Shown here: positions 59,085 through 64,000 of the stretch, one piece after another | Layout of the letters: every line of letters starts with the position of its first letter | How positions within the stretch are numbered: the first letter of the stretch is position 1 | From: Agrobacterium tumefaciens | GTDB taxonomy: Bacteria; Pseudomonadota; Alphaproteobacteria; Rhizobiales; Rhizobiaceae | Direction of reading: 5' to 3' | DNA length: 64,000 nucleotides | Assembly: GCA_025559845.1 (NCBI GenBank) | Contig: CP048472.1 | Location: forward strand, 62,001 to 126,000 | Notes under the pieces: generated by a model | The model's input: the letters and a program-made list of their open reading frames with translations, nothing else | What the model was told of the DNA's origin: nothing | Database searches by the model: none | Program-made: the position numbers and the translations under genes

Positions 59085-59762
59085 TTGTCGTCGCGGTCCG
59101 CCTCGACAGTCGGCGACCGGGAGCCCCAAGGACCGGGGCCATGGCGCGCAACTGATCGCGGAAATCGAGGCCGCGATAGTTGGATTCCAGGTAGGCGTGG
59201 CTGAAGTCAATCAGGGCTACGACATCCGGATGATTGACGGCTTTCACCGTTGCGGCAACTTCGGCCGGAGTCTGACGATACTGGCCCGGCTCCGTTGTGA
59301 AAATATTCTCAAAGGCGATGCGAATACCGTACGCTTTGGCATGCTCGCCCAATTCGAGCAGCGCTTCGCATTGACGCTCGTCAGCGCCGGCGCGTTGAGC
59401 GATCTGATCGGCGCGCAGAAAGCCCGCGTGCTGGACGAGAACGCGGGCGTCGATGCTGTCGCAAAGCTCGACCAGTGCCTTTGCAGCATCGACCTGGTGC
59501 CGGCGCGTTGCCGGGTCCATGAAGTTCGAGGACACGAGGCCGTGCACGGTATAGCGGAAGGAAAACGTCTCAAGAAGGGTTCTGAGCCGATCGGCACGCT
59601 CTTTGACGATGCGGCCACCCGCGATCAGATCGAGGCTGGAAAGGGCGAGTTCGACCGTGTCGACGCCGATTGCCTCAAGGCGGCGCAGCTCTCTCTCTCG
59701 AGGTTGTCAAGCTCGCCGTCCGTCGATGCCGTATTGAAGCCCGTTGCGATAATATCGTTCAT
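59085..59762 (-). pseudogene. Sugar-phosphate isomerase/epimerase (AP-endonuclease-2 fold) relic
   Basis: Begins MNDIIATGFNTASTDGELDN; a run of GA repeats (59690-59702) is two bases too long and breaks the frame. In the corrected frame it reads RRLEAIGVDTVELALSSLDL and on to VHGLVSSNFMDPATRRHQVD, HAKAYGIRIAFENIFT and [17 protein letters not shown], the TIM-barrel xylose-isomerase-like family. Homology fades after [10 protein letters not shown], close to the traR copy. Confidence 0.75.
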
Positions 59763-59785
59763 AATGATTTCCAGTTCTGAGGCGC

Positions 59786-60324
59786 TTAACCCGCTTTGGA
59801 GGCGACGGCGGCGGCCCGTTGGATTTCTCGTTCTTCGAGCCTCGCAAAGAGGCCGCGTAGCTCCGGCTCGCCGACCGCCGATGCCGCCAGACGGGGACTG
59901 AACCATTGAAGCTCGCGTTGATGGCGTTCCGGAAAGTCGTCTTCCATCCGCTGGACATCGAGAAGATGGACCTGGACCATTGCCGGAATGAACTCGCCGT
60001 CACCAAGCCTCTTCACGTAGGTGTAATGACCCCAAGCCTTTTTTCGGACGCGTCCCCGGACACCAGCCTCCTCCCAGGCTTCCTGGCTTGCGACCTCATG
60101 CGGCTTCTTTTTCGCCATTGGCCAACCTTTGGGTATACCCAGCGCCCGGTACCCCGGCTGGTAATAAGGAGAACCTCGATTGGGCCTGAACTGTCATCGG
60201 TTCGCCGATAGCAAATAGCGGCGTACTGGGTCCTGATTTCGCCGGTCCAGAGCTTGTCAGCTACCATTGCCAGTCGTGCTAAAGCTGTTTGTCCTGCAGG
60301 TTCACCGGGCATGGCGTGATCCAC
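59786..60324 (-). pseudogene. Nudix hydrolase, frameshifted copy
   Basis: The first half reads YAAICYRRTDDSSGPIEVLL then ITSRGTGRWVYPK; a one-base loss near 60135 moves the Nudix box (VASQEAWEEAGVRGRVRKKA) to another frame that runs to 59786. It is the counterpart of the intact gene at 13095-13553. Confidence 0.85.
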
Positions 60325-60515
60325 CCTCGAATTGAGAAAGCGTAGCGGTCATCCCTGGCGCGGGTGCCGACGCGTTCAACGAACTGAATATTCCTTTCCG
60401 ATGCAGGATTCCTTCGAAACAAGAACCGCATCCGGCTTTTGAGCGGCGCCGCGGCCTGTAAAGGCGCTGCGCCACGATTGCGAAGAAGTGTTCAATCAAA
60501 GCGCCGGGGCTTCGA

Positions 60516-61292
60516 CTACGCGGCCGCTGAGACCTTTTCGATCAGTGGGCGCACCTTGCTGAGGAATTCCTCGCTTCCGCACGCAAAACGGAGCTTCGAC
60601 GAGAGATCGATCCTGTCCCAGTCGATCGTATTGGAGATACCGAGATGGCCGAGTATCGGCAGTGCCGCCATCACATCCCAGGTCAAATCCCCGAGCGACA
60701 CGTAGCCGTCGGTCTCGCCCATCGCCACTTCGATCATCGACAAGGTCGCGGCGCCGCAGAACCGGAAGCTGATCTTCAGATCATCCGAAATAAAGCGGCT
60801 GAAACCGGTCGAGGCACGCGACATATCAAGCGCTGGCAGCGGCTTGATCGGTTGACCGTTCAACCGTGTTGGAACGGTCTTGCCGCCGACCAGAATCAGA
60901 TCTCGAACAGGTGCATAAATCACGCCGAATGACGGACGACGGTTCTCGTACAGACCAATCGAGATCGCCCAATTCTGGCCGCCGCGGACGAAGTTGAATG
61001 TTCCGTCGATCGGATCGATGACCCACACGCGCCCGGAGGCGCCAGGAATCTCGCCACTTTCTTCACCCATGATGCCATCATCGGGGAACGCCTCCCGCAA
61101 GCTGCCAATCAGGAATGCCTCAACGTCCTTGTCGGCCTCGGTAACGAGGTCGAGGTGTCCCTTTGTCTCGACGGGAAGGCTCGACAGGGAACGAAAGTGA
61201 TCGAGGGCACGCTCGCCGGCTTTGCGGGCGATCTTCTCGACAATGGCAGCGGTATCCTGCTCGGCAGACTTTGGCATATTCTGATCAGCCAT
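60516..61292 (-). CDS. accG: Second AccG-like phosphatase with internal deletion
   Basis: A 258-residue frame, very like the 272-residue protein at 12277-13095: same FRSLSSLPVETKGHLDLVT, WVIDPIDGTFNFVRGGQNW and WDVMAALPILG. It lacks 14 residues right after MSRASTGFS (where the other has YHPSASTADRLEVI), an in-frame loss of 42 bases near 60800. Frame is otherwise open, but its neighbours are all broken, so it may be inactive. Confidence 0.7.
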   Translation of the reverse strand: MADQNMPKSAEQDTAAIVEKIARKAGERALDHFRSLSSLPVETKGHLDLVTEADKDVEAFLIGSLREAFPDDGIMGEESGEIPGASGRVWVIDPIDGTFNFVRGGQNWAISIGLYENRRPSFGVIYAPVRDLILVGGKTVPTRLNGQPIKPLPALDMSRASTGFSRFISDDLKISFRFCGAATLSMIEVAMGETDGYVSLGDLTWDVMAALPILGHLGISNTIDWDRIDLSSKLRFACGSEEFLSKVRPLIEKVSAAA

Positions 61293-61597
61293 TTGCTTCT
61301 TCTTTCAGCCTTGCAACCTGTGCGACATCATCTCCGAGAAACTGGTCGAGCTCCCCGTCGCGGGTTCCCTGGATAACCTGAGCTTCGACATTGATGCCGT
61401 ACTGCATCAGCTTTTCATGATGTCCGGCTGGCAGGTAGCAGAATGCCGCGAAGCCCTTGTCTCGAAGCTGGCGCGCCTCGCCGCTGGCGAAGTGGTATAT
61501 CTCGATGTTCATCGCATCGAGGTCGGCCTGGCGGGCAATAGCGGCAGGGTCGATCAGCCGGGAATGCATCAGGCCGACAGTCGGAACTTCGGGTCCC
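61285..61597 (-). pseudogene. accF: AccF C-terminal fragment
   Basis: Matches the last 100 or so residues of the phosphodiesterase at 11478-12284, starting at PEVPTVGLMHSRLIDPAAIA. The catalytic N terminus is missing; homology starts abruptly at about 61597. It overlaps accG' by 8 bp, as in the intact operon. Confidence 0.88.
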
Positions 61598-62047
61598 CGA
61601 CCTGTACCATTCGGTGAGCAATGGATAGGGGAGTTGATATCGTCAACCGTTCACTTCTAAAGAAATAGCGCCACTCAGCTTCCTCAGCGGCTTTATCCAG
61701 CGATTTCCTATTATGTCGGCATAGTTCTCAAGATCGACAGCCTGTCACGGTTAAGCGAGAAATGAATAAGAAGGCTGATAATTCGGATCTCTGCGAGGGA
61801 GATGATATTTGATCACAGGCAGCAACGCTCTGTCATCGTTACAATCAACATGCTACCCTCCGCGAGATCATCCGTGTTTCAAACCCGGCAGCTTGGTTGC
61901 CGTTCTTCCGAATAGCATCGGTAACATGAGCAAAGTCTGCCGCCTTACAACGGCTCTCCCGCTGACGCCGTCCCGGACTGATGGGCTGCCTGTATCGAGT
62001 GGTGATTTTGTGCCGAGCTGCCGGTCGGGGAGCTGTTGGCTGGCTGG
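61598..62047. other. Gap between the acc relic and the left border
   Basis: No supported gene; frames at 61809-62126 and on the minus strand run into the border region and have no family match. Confidence 0.45.
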
Positions 62048-62072
62048 TGGCAGGATATATTGTGGTGTAAAC
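62048..62072 (+). other. T-DNA left border repeat
   Basis: The 25-base border repeat starts TGGCAGGATATATTGTGGTG and ends TAAAC. It and the following bases (CAAATTGACGCTTAGACAAC and onward) are the left border and inner flank known from nopaline plasmids and used in binary vectors. In the usual left-to-right border orientation the T-DNA lies to the right, so everything after 62072 would be transferred to plants. Confidence 0.93.
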
Positions 62073-62459
62073 AAATTGACGCTTAGACAACTTAATAACA
62101 CATTGCGGACGTTTTTAATGTACTGAATTCACATCCGTTTGATACTTGTCTAAAATTGGCTGATTTCGAGTGCATCTATGCATTAAAACAATCTAATGAC
62201 AATTATTACCAAGCATCAATGAGATGATGTGTGTGTCTATGTGTAAATATTGCGCGGAGTCATTACAGTTATAATTATTTTACGAGTTATTTAAAGTTAT
62301 AAATACATTTATATACCAAGATATATAGACTATTATAAAATATGAAACTTATATAAGTAATTCAATATTACAGAGAATAGATAGATAACATAAATTGCTT
62401 CCTATGTCTGATATACAGGATTCTATAATAATATCACGGTACAGATTTTCCATCTTGCT
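62073..62459. other. AT-rich left end of the T-DNA
   Basis: Very AT-rich, no ORF of note. It lies at the 3' end of the minus-strand gene at 62460, as expected for a plant-expressed T-DNA gene terminator region. Confidence 0.6.
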
Positions 62460-63938
62460 CTATAACGTCGGCTCTGAACGATCATTGAGGAGTCTCGAGC
62501 CAACGTGCATGAATAGTCTCCCCCAAAGTTTGGGAAAAAGGCTCAGGAAAAAGATCAGTACGAAGGCTATCCAGAAATGAATGTTGGCGAACCCAGCAAG
62601 AAAAGTTTTTTTCGTCAGAAGCCAGTAACTCGAATTGCCCAGCACGAATAAAGTGCTTGGAAAACTTACGCCGGCGGTTGCGGTGAAAAGGCGCAACAGA
62701 TCGTGCGAGCTTTGCGAATTATCCATAACGTCAACAGCGGCCCGCGCAGCTAACGGCACAAGATTGGCCGCCGCAATAAGGCCTGAATAGGCATCGGTTG
62801 GAAACGTAGAGAGGCATATCAGGCCAGCCATCGTCAGGATTGCTACTAGTATGCCTGCTTTGCCTCCCCGAGGATTGCGGTCTTTATCGTCGGCAATATG
62901 GCCGACCCACCGGAGAACCCTCAGGGCATCTTCATGGTCTTGTTTGTGGTAACCGATCTGAATACGGAGACGGTTACTCACCTCAAAGGTGTCGAGCCAG
63001 GAATAGATGATGGCGCTGGAATTCCTCAATCTTGTGTATTCAGAAGTGAAATCGGAACTCTGAGCTGTAGAAATCCTTTTCATCCGCAAGAAAGAGTATT
63101 TTAATAAATCCCGGATGTTCTTCCTGTTCTGCATCAGCATTTGCCACAGAATGCATAGTGACGCCTTCCATGCTACATCTTTGGCGGTGTGAAATGTGGT
63201 TCCCTCATGTTGGGGCATAGCAATGGCGAATAAGCCAAAAATTAAAACTGGCAATCCTCCGAGGAAGACTTCGCAAGCCAGGTGAGCGGCGAGCCTCGTG
63301 TCCGCCCAAGGATAATCAAAAATCGCAAGCACCATAAGCTGTGTTTGCAGAGTAATAGGCCCAGAGCGCAAGACGGCAACTTCCGCTCCAAGTGAGGCAG
63401 ATACTATGTCGGGCAGGACAACCGCCAACTGCATTATGACCAACCAAAGCCAGAACAGACCCCTCTCCGAAAGGGGTAGGTGGCATTTTAGTTGCCACCT
63501 CATTTCTTGCGTTTGAATGGATTGCGCGCTTCGACGCAGGTACTTTTTAACTTCTTTGGGCAGGCTGGGGAGTTCAAGAATAACTCGAAAGGCGTCGTCT
63601 CTTTCCTTGCGCGCTTGAGTGGCCCAAGCGTTTCGCGTGGATAGGGGCATGCGCATGAGGATATCCGTCAAGCTGTTCTCCGAACTGGCGAATGGACGAT
63701 AAGATTTGTCGGCAATATCTTCATCAGGAATGACGGCCGGTTCCGGTGCTGCTCTTAAAGCAAACGCATCTACATGGTCATGGGCCGCTGGCTGGTGCGT
63801 TGAACAAAAGATCTGCTGCATATGATGTGATACCATGCCTTCATCTTCTGGCAGTGGAGTGACGGAATGGCCTCGAATGCAGTCTGCTTCTTGGCCGACA
63901 TCGGTTTCCTCAGTGATGTAAGAGTAAGGTCCTCCCAA
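62460..63938 (-). CDS. T-DNA left-end gene, multi-pass membrane protein of unknown function (5' end uncertain)
   Basis: The frame is open for 492 codons from TTG 63938 and stays open to the window edge at 64000, so the true start may lie outside. The first in-frame ATG is 63836. The N-terminal 150 residues are hydrophilic; after that come hydrophobic segments LFWLWLVIMQLAVVLPDIVS, EVFLGGLPVLIFGLFAIAM, AGILVAILTMAGLICLSTF and FWIAFVLIFFLSLFPKLWG. I recognise no family. Being inside the T-DNA, it would be expressed in the plant rather than the bacterium. Confidence 0.6.
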   Translation of the reverse strand: MGGPYSYITEETDVGQEADCIRGHSVTPLPEDEGMVSHHMQQIFCSTHQPAAHDHVDAFALRAAPEPAVIPDEDIADKSYRPFASSENSLTDILMRMPLSTRNAWATQARKERDDAFRVILELPSLPKEVKKYLRRSAQSIQTQEMRWQLKCHLPLSERGLFWLWLVIMQLAVVLPDIVSASLGAEVAVLRSGPITLQTQLMVLAIFDYPWADTRLAAHLACEVFLGGLPVLIFGLFAIAMPQHEGTTFHTAKDVAWKASLCILWQMLMQNRKNIRDLLKYSFLRMKRISTAQSSDFTSEYTRLRNSSAIIYSWLDTFEVSNRLRIQIGYHKQDHEDALRVLRWVGHIADDKDRNPRGGKAGILVAILTMAGLICLSTFPTDAYSGLIAAANLVPLAARAAVDVMDNSQSSHDLLRLFTATAGVSFPSTLFVLGNSSYWLLTKKTFLAGFANIHFWIAFVLIFFLSLFPKLWGRLFMHVGSRLLNDRSEPTL

Positions 63939-64000
63939 GAAGGGTGAAGGGAGGATTTTTCTGACATGGAGGGAGTGAAGCCAGCTGCTTTTGAGCTTTC

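Noticed and set aside
62073..62460. A second border or polyadenylation signal in the AT-rich T-DNA end
   Set aside because: No second border-like 25-mer and no exact AATAAA on the minus strand was found by eye.
63836..63938. MGGPYS start of the T-DNA gene as a plant N-myristoylation signal
   Set aside because: The first codon there is TTG, which plants would not use, and the frame is open further upstream to the window edge, so it is unlikely to be the N terminus.

Overview
The window is a stretch of an Agrobacterium (Rhizobiaceae) tumour-inducing plasmid. It carries an opine-catabolism and quorum-sensing block, the whole virulence (vir) region, and the left end of a T-DNA. Gene content (tzs present, a long virF, no virJ seen between virA and virB) and the left border and its flank look like the nopaline/C58-T37 type. 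The opine block, however, has a sucrose phosphorylase and an agrocinopine-type operon, so the plasmid may be a mosaic.

Layout. (1) 1-5277, minus strand: an arc-like operon with a Na/Pi-cotransporter-like protein, a sucrose phosphorylase (splA), the quorum-sensing activator traR, a small unknown gene and the start of a PAS-type chemoreceptor (mcpA). (2) 5278-14557, plus strand: a DeoR-type repressor and an acc-like operon with a five-part ABC importer, a phosphodiesterase, an inositol-monophosphatase-type phosphatase, a Nudix hydrolase and a DUF4432 aldose-epimerase-like protein. (3) 14591-15387: a truncated P-loop gene fused to an IS21-type relic. (4) 15553-31143: accessory vir genes virH1, virH2, virF, virK, tzs and virA, mixed with IS debris (IS110, IS66/IS3), a hipA relic, an exported chorismate-lyase-like protein and a small ORF behind a perfect vir box. 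(5) 31554-57861: virB1-11, virG, virC (opposite strand), virD1-5, a VirE3-like remnant and virE1-3. (6) 58232-61597: an IS66 relic and a second, decayed agrocinopine/traR locus on the minus strand. (7) 62048-62072: a T-DNA left border, then AT-rich DNA and a large membrane-protein gene whose frame stays open to the window edge.

How it fits together. Crown-gall agrocinopines would be imported and cleaved by the acc products; the repressor would control acc and the divergent arc-like operon, so opine raises TraR and triggers conjugation. Plant phenolics, sensed by VirA/VirG through vir boxes, switch on the T-DNA processing (VirC, VirD1/D2), the coupling protein (VirD4), the VirB type IV channel and pilus, and translocated effectors (VirD5, VirE2, VirE3, VirF). 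VirH P450s detoxify phenolics and Tzs makes cytokinin.

The least explained items are the vir-boxed small ORF at 26392-26634, the VirE3-like ORF between virD5 and virE, the small ORF near a perfect vir box before virE1, the second traR/acc relic beside the left border, and the T-DNA membrane protein. Identifications come from recalled family sequences and motifs; no database search was run.
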